Assembly (NCBI RefSeq): GCF_000372725.1 | Contig: NW_005200600.1 | Location: 390,994-454,993, forward strand | From: Emiliania huxleyi CCMP1516 | Taxonomy: Eukaryota > Haptophyta > Isochrysidales > Noelaerhabdaceae | Direction of reading: 5' to 3' | DNA length: 64,000 nucleotides | Shown: positions 1 to 10,660 of the stretch, piece after piece | Position numbering within the stretch: position 1 is the stretch's first letter | Layout: every line of letters begins with the position of its first letter | Made by a program: the position numbers and the translations under genes | Notes under the pieces: generated by a model | What the model was told of the DNA's origin: nothing | The model's input: the letters and a program-made list of their open reading frames with translations, nothing else | Databases searched by the model: none

Positions 1-384
1 ATATACTATGATTCCTGTGCGTGCGCCGCAGGACGTGACCACCTTGCTGCGCTCAATGTTGGCCGTGACGCCTCCCCGATGTGGGTCTTCCTCTCCACAC
101 AGCACCAGCACCAGTGCACTGCCACGACACTCTCCCTCAGTTCCAGCACTGGCGCCTCAGCCGTCTTCGCCCACCTCGTTCCGTTGCCGCCTTCCCCACC
201 CCGCCAGCCCTTGCACACGCGTTTACACCATTGCGCCGGCAGGGCGCGGGCACACACTTTACGGCAGTCTTCGCTTGCCCACGCTGCTCAATTGGCTCAA
301 TCCCTCCCCACCTAGCTGCTGCCTCGCATCCCGCTGCTGGACGTGCGACTGCGGCCGCAGTGCAATGCATCGCTCGAGGGCCGA

Positions 385-725
385 CCCCGGATACTGGGAT
401 ACTGCAGGATACTGCAGGATACTGCGGGATACTGCTGGATACTGGCCATCTCTGATGCGGATACTGGGATACTCGGCGGGGCTGGAGGACCAAGTAGCGC
501 CCAGTATTGCAGTATTATTACTTGGCATTTAGCTCTGTGATACTGGGATACTTCGCCGGCGTGGATCGAGTACTGTGATACTCACCGGGTGCGTCAACAC
601 GAGTATCGAAGTATCTGCGGTACCAACTCGGAGTATTGAAGTATTATTACTGCGCCATATCTCACAGGGAAATCTTTCACAGTATCCCAGTATTCGAGGC
701 CTGCTGCGAAGTATCCCAGTATCTG
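385..725. repeat. GATACTG-rich degenerate repeat region
   Basis: Positions 389-480 carry about seven close copies of GGATACTGC/GGGATACTG. Scattered copies continue to about 560, and the inverted form (CAGTATCCCAGTATT) appears around 640-725. The sense and antisense copies could fold on each other. No convincing coding sequence is visible in 1-800; the reading frames there are repeat translations. Confidence 0.75.
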
Positions 726-860
726 GACAGCCTCCGCGAAGTAGAAGTAAGAAAATACTCCAACTCTCCTTGCCTACTGAGAGAGAGAAAATCAAGAGTT
801 TGTAACGAACACTCACGGACGTCGTCCGCACCAACGGTTGGGCCACATACACCTGTGTAT

Positions 861-2413
861 ATGTCGGAGCTCGGCCTGCCCGCCATTGCAACATACGCCC
901 CGGACGAGTCTGCCGTGCTCGCCGACCTCGCGCTCGCCGACCCCGCCAGCCCTGCCACCGCCCCGCTGGACAGCGATCTTCGGGACAGCGCGGAGCGGGC
1001 GCTCGAGGAAGGGGACATTCCAGCGCTGCTCAAACTGCTCGAAGAGGTTAGCAGAGTTACCCATGCGCACCAAGCCCTTCACTTTCAATGCGACGCGGGA
1101 TTCTGAGCATGGAGATGTAGATCGATTCCGCCTCGCATCAGCCTTATTTTACCCATGCGACGAGGCGGGCATCACGGGAGCGGCGTTGGGCGGCGTGCTA
1201 ATCCTCGCGCTTCAGCACAGCAGTCTTCCCGCCGTCAGCGCCCTGCTCGAGAGGGGCGCCAATCCCGAAGCCCTCCACGACGAGGACACGTGCGGTCCGC
1301 TCCCCTCCCCTCACACACGGCCACTCTGCCCGCACCGCCACTGTCACTGTGCATGTCAGTGACGTGTCCACGAGTGTCTGCAGGCCCCTGCACAGTGCTG
1401 CCGGCCTGCTCGGCGTCCAGCCTCAGTTCGCTCTCGAGGCGCTGAGGCAGATGCTGCTGACGGATACCAAGCGGGCGGGGCTGGACCAGGTCCGCACCGC
1501 ACACCATCTGCCACCATGTACCGCATCGAGACCGTGCACCTTGCCCCACCTTATTCCGGAATCAGGTACGCGACGGTGAAGGGCGTACCGTCCTCGCCAC
1601 CGCCCTCGGTGCTGCCAGGCTGGGGCAGGCAGACGAGGCGGCACGGCAGGTCCATAGTCTGCCCTCTCGCCCATCGCTGCCGCTCTCGGGTTCTCGGCCG
1701 TAACCGCTACCCCTTCAACCAGGCGTTTGCCGACGCATTGGACGCCGCTCTCGAGCTGCTGCTCGACCGAGGGTCGTCCCTCGCAGCGGCCGACGACAGA
1801 GGTGACAACGCCGGCGACACGCCCCTGCACATCGCCTCGGAGTGGGCGAGCGCGCCGATCCTCCGGCGGGCCCTCGCGCACCCAACGGCAGCGCGGGCGA
1901 TGGCAGCAGCCGATGGCAGCGGTGGGAGGCCGCTGGACCGGGCGCTGGCTGCCGGGCGATCCGAGAATAGCACCCTGCTTCTTGCAACTCTCAAGGCACA
2001 GCGTGGCGGCGAGGCGCTCCTCCCCGCTCTCGCTACACACGCGCTCGGCCGTATGGCCGTCGCGTCGGGATCGCACTCGCAGCGCCACGCAGCGTCGGCC
2101 GACTACGGCGCGTGCGTGCGGATGCTTCTCGCGGCGCGGGCGGACCTCGAGCGTAAGGGGGCGCACAGGCGGGCACCACTCGGCGCGGCGGCAGCCAGCG
2201 GCGCGCCCGCTGCATTGCTCTCCGCCTTGCTCCGCGCCGGCGCGCGGCGAGACGCGGTGGACAAGGACGGCCGCTGTGCGCTGATGCTCGCGGCGGCGTA
2301 CGGCCACTCGTCATCGGTGAGGGGAGACGTTGCCGACACGTCCGATACACACGCAATTTCGTCACTCGGACATCTCCTCCCCCCCCCCCCCCCCTTCACG
2401 AAGCGTGCGTCTC

Positions 2414-2473
<60 letters not shown>

Positions 2474-5024
2474 GCCGTAGCTTGGCGAGCTGCTGGCTGC
2501 CCGTCCCCGCGGCAGCAGCGGCGGCGATAACAAGTCTCCGGCGACAGCGCGGCTGATGGCGCATGATGCTGCTGGCGCGACAGCACTGATGCTTGCGGCC
2601 GCACGGCCTTGTGCGGCATGTGTCTCCGCTCTCCTCGAGGTGTGCGCTTAGCACACGGTCCAACGTCTCTGCACGGGGATTGATGCCTGCCCAGCAAGCT
2701 TTTGCTCCCCCGTCTGCGCTCGCAGCTGTCACAGGCCAAACCCAAATCCACCCGCTCCGCATCGCCCACGGCCACACCAGGCGGGCGCTGCTGTGGCCGC
2801 TTGCGACGAGGACGGACGCTGCGCGCTGCTGTACGCCCTGCTGCCGGGGGCACCGCCCGTGCCCGCTGTTGCGGGCAAGCACCATCGCCGGCCATCTCGC
2901 GCCGCACGGCGGCCGGAGGCCCTCTCGACGAACAGGGCGGCGCTGGAGGCGACGGAGGAGCGGGCAACGGTCGTGGCGCTTCTTGTTGCGGCCGACTCCA
3001 ATCTTAAGGCGCGCCGCACGCAGCTACCCCCCTTCCCCTGACTGGAGGCGCGTGCATCGGGACTCCGCTCGCCTGGCCGCAGGAACCCCCCGTCGCTAGC
3101 AGTGCTGAGAACCCCACCGCCGAGCCGGCCTCCACCTATGCCGTGGGCAGCGGCGAGGTGGGGCCGCCGCTCACAAAGGCGCCCACCGGTCTATCCTCGG
3201 CGGCGTTCCTCGCCCTCGCGTGCGACGTGGACGGGCGGTGCGGGCTGGAGGTGGCGTCGGGCATCGCGGCGGCGGCTGCCGGCGATGCCAAGGCGTACGA
3301 GGAAATTGAGAGGAGCTTCGCTGCAATCGGCGGTGTGGTCCGGCTGGGCAGCTTGGCACTCTCAGCCGCGTGCGCAAGAGACGACGCCCCCGCCGCGACG
3401 CACCTCCTCGCCGCCGGTGCCACTGCCTCGGGCGGAGGCGATGTGGCTCTGCCTGCGTCACTCGTCTCACGTGCCAATGCCGCACGGGTCCCGCTTGGCG
3501 CGCCGCTCGCCGCTGCCGCGCTCGCGGGGTCGCTGCAGCTCGTCGAGCTGCTACTTTCCAAGGGGGCTCCAGCGGGACCGTCCACGAGCTCCCGCGGGAA
3601 AGGCAGCGGAGCGTCGCCTTCTGAGGAAATCCCTCTGGCTCCACTCAGCGCAGCGGCCGCGGCGGGTTCGGTCACGTGCGCACGTGCGCTGCTCTCCGCT
3701 GGGGCTAGCGTCGATGCCGGGGCCGGCGAGGATGGCGCGTCGAGACAAGCCTCCACTTTTCCCACCCACGTCTAACCATTCCCCAGCCCTCTGAACCTGC
3801 ACATTAGGCGGCGCCGCGCCGATCCATTGGGCCGCAGACTCTGGCGACGCCGAGACGATCAACGCGCTGCTCTCGGCCGGCGCCGACCCTGAGATGCGGG
3901 ACGGCGCGGGCCGCTCCGCGCTCCGCCGTGCCGCCATCGCCGGCCAGGCCGGGGCACTGCCGATGCTTCTGCCGGCGACGCGGGCGGCGCTCGATGCGGA
4001 GCTGGACGGCGCGCTCGCCGACGGGGATCTAGGCGCGGCGGCGCTGCTTGCCGACGTTTCGGGCACGCCGTCGCTGCTGTGGCGGGTCATCGACCAGCAA
4101 GTGAGCTCCCTCCGTCGTGCATTGACCAACGCACCTCCTCCTGTACTGCGTGTCCGTTCGTTCACCTCCGCGCGTTGTGCTGCCATGACCCCCCCCACCA
4201 CCCCACCACCCCACCACACCCCTCCACTCACCCTCCGACCGCCCTTCTCTGCCGCAGGGCGTCGACTCCGAGCTCCTCACCGCTCTGATTGCCGCGACGC
4301 CCCGCGCCGCCGTCAAGCGACACGCCGTGCACCAGTCGGACGCGCGCCGCACGGTGAGAAGACGAAGGGATTCGGTGCTCGCTGTAACTCCGCCTCACTA
4401 CACGCCTGCACCCTGCAAACAGGTGATGCACGAGGCCGTCGACTCCGGATCGCACGCCACGGCATGCGCATTGTGTGCCGCACTGCCCGAGGAGCTGCTG
4501 CTGCAAAAGAGCGGCGACGACCTGACGCCGATCGGGCTGGCGATCGCCACGAAGGGAGACCGGGTTTCTTTGGTGAGCCGCTGTTTACCGTCCTGCTTTC
4601 AACCAGGCGATCGCCAACAGGGCGGAGCTGCTCGCCGAGGCGCTTGAGCGAGCCACCATCGCCCGGCTGGGCTTGGTTCTCGAGCTGCTGCACTCGGCCG
4701 ACCCCAAGGCGGACGAGCGCGCCGCAGAGACGGCCGAGGCGGCGCGCACGGTTTGGCCGACTCTTGAGGCGGGAGGGCCACACAACTCACCATCGACAAG
4801 GCTGGCCCTCACCCGGCATTTGTCTCACGTTGCCATAATAGGTGAGGACCTCACAGTCATCCGGTCCGGTCGAGCCCACCCACCAGCTCGCCGCCGTGTG
4901 CGTTGAGCGGTGGGGCGGGTCGCGCCGCTCTTGCGTGTTGGCGGCGGCGGCGCAAGGGGCGCCCCTGCCCTCCGCCCGGGAGATCCTCACGGCGATGCGG
5001 TGCAAGATGGAGGGCGGAACGTGA
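861..5024 (+). CDS. multi-exon ankyrin-repeat protein
   Basis: A large protein of ankyrin-type helix pairs, probably a protein-interaction scaffold; no catalytic domain is seen. The ATG at 861 opens an acidic N-terminus (MSELGLPAIATYAPDES). Exon 1 ends at 1046 before a GTTAGC donor. Joining the exon ending near 1290 (AC|GTGCGG) to the acceptor before GCCCCTGC near 1382 rebuilds a classic TPLHSAAGLL ankyrin helix, which supports the model. Further exons lie at about 1710-2320, 2485-2640, 2790-3007, 3120-3740, 3809-4100, 4258-4352, 4423-4575, 4607-4840 and 4865-5024, ending KCKMEGG-like then stop at 5022-5024. Motifs such as DTPLHIAS, GRCALMLAAAYGH and GAAPIHWAADSGDAETINAL recur. The intron at about 2320-2484 holds a poly-C and a long CT tract. 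Exon edges are approximate; the gene identity as ankyrin is firm. Confidence 0.8.
2382..2470. repeat. poly-C plus (CT)n microsatellite in intron
   Basis: A 13-base C run is followed by a CT dinucleotide tract of about 55 bases. It lies inside an intron of the ankyrin gene, just upstream of the acceptor, where it can serve as the pyrimidine tract. Confidence 0.9.
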
Positions 5025-5208
5025 GATGTGGTCTCGAGCGATGCACGCTACCTGCACTCGTGCTCTTCCCTCTCGGCTCCCCGCTGTCGTCACTCGCCGC
5101 GCTTTGTGGGTACGGCAAATTCTTATCGTCTTAGTGCCAGTGCGCGCCAGTGCCGTGCCTAGTGTTGGCCGTAGTAAATTCTTTGCAAGTGTCGTGAGAG
5201 GGTGCGCT

Positions 5209-5325
5209 TGGAGCACTCGGAGCACTTGGAGTGCAGTTAGTAACCTCACATCCAGGGCCGGGGAGCTAAGAAGCGCACCCAGCGGGCCGGATGATCGTAA
5301 TTAGATGATCGGCATCGGGTTATTC
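5209..5325 (+). repeat. dispersed repeat family A, copy 1
   Basis: A block starting GGAGCACTTGGAGTGCAGT and containing CATCCAGGGCCGGGGAGCT and CAGCGGGCCGGATGAT. It recurs at 44339-44440 in the same orientation and at 16835-16935 and 43905-43975 in reverse. It lies in the 5025-5834 gap between the convergent ankyrin and U-box genes, where no gene is seen. Confidence 0.8.
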
Positions 5326-5834
5326 TCTGGTAGGACGGGAACGAGATGATAGTAGGGAGTAGAAGAAAGCAAAGAGGGGCCCTGCGCACGCACGACTCCG
5401 CAGGAGAAGCCCCTCCCCAAGACAAAACACAAGGGAGAGGTGGGTGGGTCACAGAAGACTGCGTGCGCGCTGTCGCGGGATGAATGTAGCTGAACAGTGG
5501 ACAACGCGACACAGGGATTTGCTGCGATAGCTACGGATTCTCTGGCGGGCTGCGAGCGGCGCTGAAAGCGCGATACAAGCTCTGCGCCCGCGGCGGGGCT
5601 GCGAGCCTTTTCACAGCGGATTTCAAAGGGTGTTTTTCGCTTCCGCGGCCTGGCGGAATAGGTAGGTAGAGCCGTAGGTACCCGGGTAGGTAGGCACGGA
5701 GCTGGCGGTTGGCGCCCGCATAGGTAGGGTAGGGCGCTCTTATTGTCGCGAGACAGTTTGGGCAATCCTGTTTTTTTCAGGCGAGGAGAGGCTCTCCTCG
5801 GAGAGGTCGTGAAGATTCACTTTCCCTTCCGCTT

Positions 5835-7925
5835 CTACTCCCTACTCCGTGCCGAGTGCGTCTCTCCCCACTCTCGAATCATTCGGCGGAGCATGTGATG
5901 ATTGGCGAGGCAAGTGTGCTGGAGCTCCTCGCCCGTCATCGGGCTCGTCGACTTGGTCGCGAGCCAGCGCTCGATCGCCGACCGCTCGTAAGCATGCCCG
6001 TCCGCCGCCATCACCGGGTCGCTCATGACCTCGGTCGTGATCGGGCAGATGAAGTCGGCCGGCGGCTCCTCCTCCTCCACCGAAGGCGGCCTCTCTGCAG
6101 CCAAAGAGGACGACGCTTGCTCGTCAGGCGCCCGCCTCTCCTCCCCCAGCCTCGCGCTCTCCTCGAGCGCCGCCGCCAACTCCGCCTCCTCCGCCGCCGC
6201 CAGCGCTGCCTCATCCTCGGGCTCCTGCGACGGGCCAGCGCCGCCTCCGCCACCCTTCCCCTTCTTCTTCTTCTTCTTCCCCTTCTTGCTCTCCTTGGCG
6301 CGCTCCCCCGCCTGCTTCTCCGCCTCCTCCTCCGCCAGCAGCTCCTGGGCGGCGCGGTCGGCGCGCTCACGCGCGGCACGCTTCGCTTCGTGCACGAGCG
6401 CGCGGCGCTTCGCCTCAGCATTCCGCGACGCCTCCGCCTCTGCCGCCGCTCTCACCGCCTCCCTCGCCGCTGCATGCTCCTCGATGACGCGCACGCACTC
6501 GGCGTGGCCCTTCAGCTTGGCCCACTGCAGCGCTGTCTTGCCGTTCTCAGAGCGCAGTGCCGTGTCCGCGCCCGCCCGCAGCAGGCGGAGCACGATGGCG
6601 GGGTAGCCTTCGATGGCGGCGCACAGCAGCGCGGTGCAGCCGCTGCTGCTCTGCAGGTTGATCTCCGCCCCGCGCTGCAGCAGCAGATCGACCACCCGCT
6701 CGTGGCCCTCCTGGGCGGCTAGCGCCAGCGCTGTGATGCCGCTCACACCGGCCGCCCAGCAAGTCGCGTTGACCTGCCCGCCGCTGTCGAGCCACGCCAG
6801 CAGCGCCGCCTCGTCGCCTTCGAGAGCTGCTTTCGCGGCCTCTTCGGGAAGGCTGCCCAGCGAGCTAGAAGAGGCCGCCGCGCTCCCTACCGCCGCCGCC
6901 TCGCCCGAGGAAGCGCCGCCCGCACCGCCCGCCGCCGCCTCGCGCTGGGCCGCAGTCACCTCCGCGACGTGCTGCCGGAAGGCCTGGACGCACGCGGCGT
7001 GGCCCTTCTCCCTGGCGAACTGCAGCGCTGTCTTGCCGTCCTCAGAGCGCAGCTTCGCCTCCGCGCCCGCCCGCAGCAGGCGGAGCACGATGGCGGGCTG
7101 GCCTTGCCCGGCGGCGACCATCAGCGCGTTCCAGCCGCTGCTGTTCTGCTTGTTGATTTCCGCGCCGCACTGCAACAGCAGCTCGACCACCCGCTCGTGG
7201 CCTTGGCTGGCGGCGAACATCAGCGCGGTGTAGCCTTTGCTGTTCTGCTTGTCTATCTCCGCGCCGCGCTGCAAGAGAATATCGACCACCCGCTCGTGGC
7301 GCTTGGCGGCGGCGACCATCAGCGCGGTATCGCCTTTGCAGGTCTGCTTGTTGATCTCCGCGCCGCGCTGTAGCAGCAACTCGACCACCCGCTCGTGGCC
7401 TTTGGCGGCGGCGATAATCAGCGCGGTGCGGCCGGTGTTGTTCTGCAGGTTGATCTCCGCGCCGCGCTGAAGCAGCCGCTCGACCGCCCGCTCGTTGCCA
7501 TGCTGGGCGGCGTTCATCAGCGCGGTGCGGCCGGTGCTGTTCTGCTTGTCGATCTCCGCGCCGCGCTGCAGCAGCAGCTCGACCACCCGCTCGTGTCCGT
7601 GGCAAGCGGCGAGCATCAGCGCGGTGACGCCGTCGCTGTTCTGCAGCTCGACCTCCGCACCGCGCCGCAGCAGCAACTCAACCACCCGCTCGTGGCTTTT
7701 GGCGGCGGCAAGCATCAGCGCGGTGACGCCGCGCACATCGCCTACCCCGCAAGTCGCGTTGACCCGCCCGCCGCTCTCAAGCCACGCCAGCAGCACCGCT
7801 TCGTCGCCTTGCTCAGCCGCGGTCCCAACCACCTGGGAAAGTCTTCCCACATGGCCGGTCTCCGCGATGGCAACTCCGGCAACTCCCTTCTCTGGCAACT
7901 CCGGCGGCGAAGCGGCACGGGGCAT
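5835..7925 (-). CDS. U-box E3 ubiquitin ligase with ankyrin repeats
   Basis: Single-exon protein of 696 residues, start ATG at 7925. Residues about 30-320 are eight or more near-identical ankyrin repeats (GHERVVELLLQRGAEI). After an Ala/Ser spacer, two or three more repeats follow at about 365-480. A charged Ala/Glu/Lys helix with a KKGKKKKKKGKG run comes at about 500-590. A C-terminal U-box at about 625-685 shows FICPITTEVMSDPVMAADGH, YERSAIERWL and SPMTG. U-box proteins recruit E2 enzymes and ubiquitylate substrates; the ankyrin part is the likely substrate-binding module. The repeats are highly similar at DNA level, which suggests recent expansion. Its start lies only 128 bp from the divergent Rpt3 fragment. 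Confidence 0.93.
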   Translation of the reverse strand: MPRAASPPELPEKGVAGVAIAETGHVGRLSQVVGTAAEQGDEAVLLAWLESGGRVNATCGVGDVRGVTALMLAAAKSHERVVELLLRRGAEVELQNSDGVTALMLAACHGHERVVELLLQRGAEIDKQNSTGRTALMNAAQHGNERAVERLLQRGAEINLQNNTGRTALIIAAAKGHERVVELLLQRGAEINKQTCKGDTALMVAAAKRHERVVDILLQRGAEIDKQNSKGYTALMFAASQGHERVVELLLQCGAEINKQNSSGWNALMVAAGQGQPAIVLRLLRAGAEAKLRSEDGKTALQFAREKGHAACVQAFRQHVAEVTAAQREAAAGGAGGASSGEAAAVGSAAASSSSLGSLPEEAAKAALEGDEAALLAWLDSGGQVNATCWAAGVSGITALALAAQEGHERVVDLLLQRGAEINLQSSSGCTALLCAAIEGYPAIVLRLLRAGADTALRSENGKTALQWAKLKGHAECVRVIEEHAAAREAVRAAAEAEASRNAEAKRRALVHEAKRAARERADRAAQELLAEEEAEKQAGERAKESKKGKKKKKKGKGGGGGAGPSQEPEDEAALAAAEEAELAAALEESARLGEERRAPDEQASSSLAAERPPSVEEEEPPADFICPITTEVMSDPVMAADGHAYERSAIERWLATKSTSPMTGEELQHTCLANHHMLRRMIREWGETHSARSRE

Positions 7926-8053
7926 CGAAGGTGTAGAGTGGATGGGGCGGGGCGCGCACTAAAGAATTTCACTGGGAGTCCTACTAAAAGAAATAAAACT
8001 CGAGGCGCCGGCCGCCAGACGCCTCGCGGTGGGTTCTTCACCGAGGGGCGGCC

Positions 8054-8215
8054 ATGCTCTCCGTCGAGCAGCCGGTTGCGGTGGGGGCGCACAAGGACGT
8101 CGAGATGTCGGACGCGCCCGCCGCCGCCGCCGCCGCGCCCGCCAAGGCGGCGCCCGACGTCTACGCGCGCATGAAGGCGCTGCAGCGGCAGCTCGAGTTT
8201 CTCGACATCCATTGA
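8054..8215 (+). pseudogene. N-terminal fragment of 26S proteasome ATPase Rpt3 (PSMC4)
   Basis: The ATG at 8054 opens 53 codons ending at TGA 8213-8215. An Ala-rich start (VEMSDAPAAAAAAPAKAAPD) is followed by VYARMKALQRQLEFLDIH. The LQRQLEF(I/L)DI block is characteristic of the coiled-coil N-terminus of Rpt3, where the family continues QEEYIKDE. Here a stop follows instead, and no continuation or AAA+ domain is seen up to 9040. No GT or GC donor precedes the stop, so simple splicing does not rescue it. It is probably a duplicated 5' end of the gene. It is divergent from the U-box gene. The match rests on one short block, so the assignment is moderate. Confidence 0.55.
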
Positions 8216-9042
8216 TGTGGAAGTCGGCGCGGTTGCGCGTGTCGATGAGTGCACCCCCGCGCCGCGTACGGGGGCGAGAGGCGGCGTGCGAGGGCGTCGC
8301 GAGGACGGCGAGGACGAACAGACGGCGTGCAGCAAAGTTGGGGTGCTGGCCCTTGGGTGCCGGGGGCAGATAACAAAATGACGATACTCCTCCTTTTAAC
8401 CCTTTTGCTTCATAAGGGTCCTGAGGACCAAATCTCGATATATCTCCAGTCGTAGCGGTGGAACTTTAAAACGGCTCGGTAAATATTTAGCCATATATGA
8501 GAGGATTACGCCACAGTGTCGTTTGAGGGGTGTGTTGTGGTTCTTGCCCAAAAATGCGTGTGGTTTTTGCCCATGCACATTTTTTGCATTTTTTCATTAT
8601 GTGCATATCGCACATATCATGGCATTTGAACGCATTCTAAGAATTTTGGCGCTTTGTGAGATATCGTGGGAATTTGTGATCAGTTGGTTGAGCCAGTGAT
8701 TCCCGCATGGAGCTCATGAGCAGAGGCCTTAGGGACGATGTCGAAATGGGGTCGTCATAAGGCCATCTCAGTGGCTACACGGCCTGCCACGGCGTGTGTG
8801 CCACGACTCTGGACGACTCTGAACCGGCGCTTGATGCGGGCATAACTTGCGATCCCGACCTTGCGCGACGTGCCTATTAGTGCATTCTACCATCTACTCG
8901 CACATGGCAAGCATGGGCGACGCGTCAGGCCCCATGCCGGCCATCCAAGATATGCGTGCGCCAAGGGTTTGCAGCTACCTTAAGGCGTGGCCCGAGGAAA
9001 TTCTTTTCGCGCGGCGCTGAGTGAGTTCTGTCTGCGCAAGTC
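8216..9042. other. intergenic stretch with AT-rich island
   Basis: No gene is seen. About 8370-8720 is clearly more AT-rich than the surroundings (runs such as CATTTTTTGCATTTTTTCAT). It contains a repeated phrase TTTTTGCCCATGCACAT / TTGCCCAAAAATGCGTG, which suggests an inserted or decayed element. Confidence 0.5.
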
Positions 9043-9960
9043 ATGTGGCTGCTGGCTGTTGGAGCCTCCGCTCTCTTCACAGCACCCCGCGTACGCGTCC
9101 TCTCCCCGCCGCCCGTGCACGCGGCACTGCGGTCGACGCATCCCACCGCACTTGCCCTGCCTCCGACCACGCTGCTCCCGGCGGGGCTGCTGCCAGCCGG
9201 GCTGCTGCCCGAGGCGGTGGCGCTCAACACCGTGCTCTTCGGCGCGTTCGGCGCCAGCGGCGCATCCGAGCGCATGCTAACGCCGTCGGGCTTTGCCCAC
9301 GCCTGGGCGCTCGGCGTCATCCTCTGGTCCACACTCGGCTGGCGCGGCTTCGTGGCGGGCGTGGCCTATCTGCTGTGTGGCTCCGCGGTGACAAAGGTGG
9401 GCCGCGCGAAGAAGGAGGCGCTCGGCATCTCCGAGGGCCGCGGCGGCCGGCGCGGCCCCGAAAACGTGTGGGGATCGGCGGCGACCGCCGCCCTTTGCGC
9501 GCTCGCGTACCGGCGGGCGGTGCTCGGCCGGGCCGCGGTAGCGCTGTCGCCGCCGGCGCTGCTTGTTGGCGTGGTGGCGTCGCTCGCGACCAAGCTGGGC
9601 GATACCTTCGCCTCCGAGATAGGCAAGGCCTATGGCCGCACCACCTACCTCAGCACCACCTTCCGGCGCGTGCCCCCGGGCACCGAGGGGGCTGTCTCAC
9701 TGGAGGGGACCCTCGCGGGCGTCGGTGGCTCGCTCATACTAGCCGGCTACGGGGTGGGGAGCGGCCTGATGCCGCCGGCGGCGGCGCTGCCGACGGTACT
9801 TGCCGCGTGGATCGCAAACAACGTCGAGTCGATCATCGGCGCGACGGCGCAGGGCAAACAGGGCCTCGGCTGGCTCACCAACGAGGTGGTCAACTTCATC
9901 AACACGCTCGTGGGCGCCGCAGCCGCCATCGGGCTGTGCCTCCTCACCGGGGCTGTCTGA
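9043..9960 (+). CDS. VTE6-type phytyl-phosphate kinase (DUF92 family)
   Basis: Single-exon, 305 residues. The core is a clear DUF92/TMEM19-family membrane protein: VTKVGRAKKEALGISEGRGG, RGPENVWGSA, LATKLGDTFASEIGKAYGR, TFRRVPPGTEGAVSLEGT and the C-terminal NNVESIIGATAQGK with NEVVNFINT. Plant VTE6 phosphorylates phytyl-phosphate to phytyl-diphosphate in the chloroplast, feeding tocopherol and phylloquinone synthesis. The N-terminus MWLLAVGASALFTAPR looks like a signal peptide with an ASA-x-F-like cleavage site, as expected for bipartite targeting to a secondary plastid. About six hydrophobic segments follow. Plastid targeting is inference; the family is well supported. Confidence 0.9.
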   Translation: MWLLAVGASALFTAPRVRVLSPPPVHAALRSTHPTALALPPTTLLPAGLLPAGLLPEAVALNTVLFGAFGASGASERMLTPSGFAHAWALGVILWSTLGWRGFVAGVAYLLCGSAVTKVGRAKKEALGISEGRGGRRGPENVWGSAATAALCALAYRRAVLGRAAVALSPPALLVGVVASLATKLGDTFASEIGKAYGRTTYLSTTFRRVPPGTEGAVSLEGTLAGVGGSLILAGYGVGSGLMPPAAALPTVLAAWIANNVESIIGATAQGKQGLGWLTNEVVNFINTLVGAAAAIGLCLLTGAV

Positions 9961-10350
9961 GCGTGCGCGCCGCCGCGCGCCCTCGACTGAGCGTCTCCTC
10001 ATTCCTCAATCACATGGAGTTGGAGATCGCAATGCCACTTGCAGAGACACACTCTATATCGGGGTTTCCTGCGATGCCGATAAGGAGTCACATATTGCTA
10101 TTTTTATTTTCCACACGCGCTTCGCGTTCAGAGCTACTGTCAGGGAAACTCGAGCAACTATGCGGCGATCAGCGCTCACATGCGCTCTGGGAGCGCTCTG
10201 AGTCTGACCTCTGTCCCGCGCCGCCGGAGCGAGAGAGGATCATTCTGACGAGCCTGAGCGGTGTGTGGCGTCTCAAGCGCGCGCCTCGCTCGAGGCCACA
10301 ACTACGTACGACGAGTCAGATACGACTCCGGGCCCGGCTGTGCGTCCATC

Positions 10351-10477
10351 AAAACCACCGCCGCGACGACGGCGTACGCGCCGACGGCCCTCGGCCGACA
10401 TAGGCGTCCTGTGCCGACGAGGAGAAGTCGCCGAGGTTGCGCGGGTCGACGAAGCGGCGGGCCTCGTCGGGGTCCAT
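10351..10477 (-). other. possible small coding fragment, unrecognised
   Basis: On the minus strand a frame from ATG 10477 reads MDPDEARRFVDPRNLGDFSS and continues for about 42 codons to a stop near 10351. The composition is protein-like, but there is no family match and no clear upstream exon. It could be a C-terminal exon or a decayed gene. The rest of 9961-10570 shows nothing else. Confidence 0.2.
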
Positions 10478-10574
10478 CCCCACGCGGCCGCCGCCCCCCG
10501 TCCCCGGCCGCGGCGCCTAGTTTCACAAAACTTGTTGTTGAGAAGAAAATGCCTGCCATGGCGCTGCGCGCTAG

Positions 10575-10660
10575 TCTGTGAGAAATCCCTGTGTGGTGGC
10601 GGCGTGCCGTTCTCCCATCCCTCCCTTGGGTTGTGTGTTTTCTTTCTTTCTTTCTTTAGT
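10575..10660 (+). repeat. dispersed repeat family D, copy 1
   Basis: Begins AAATCCCTGTGTGGTGGCGG, continues with CTCCCATCCCTCCCTTGGGTTGT and ends in a TTTC tetranucleotide run. Close copies lie at 39025-39100 and 56745-56815, weaker ones at 29418-29535 and 38860-38900. The following 10660-11160 holds no recognisable gene. Confidence 0.75.

Noticed and set aside
6025-7605. Plus-strand frames of 130-290 residues over the U-box/ankyrin gene
   Set aside because: Antisense shadows of a clearly conserved minus-strand protein.
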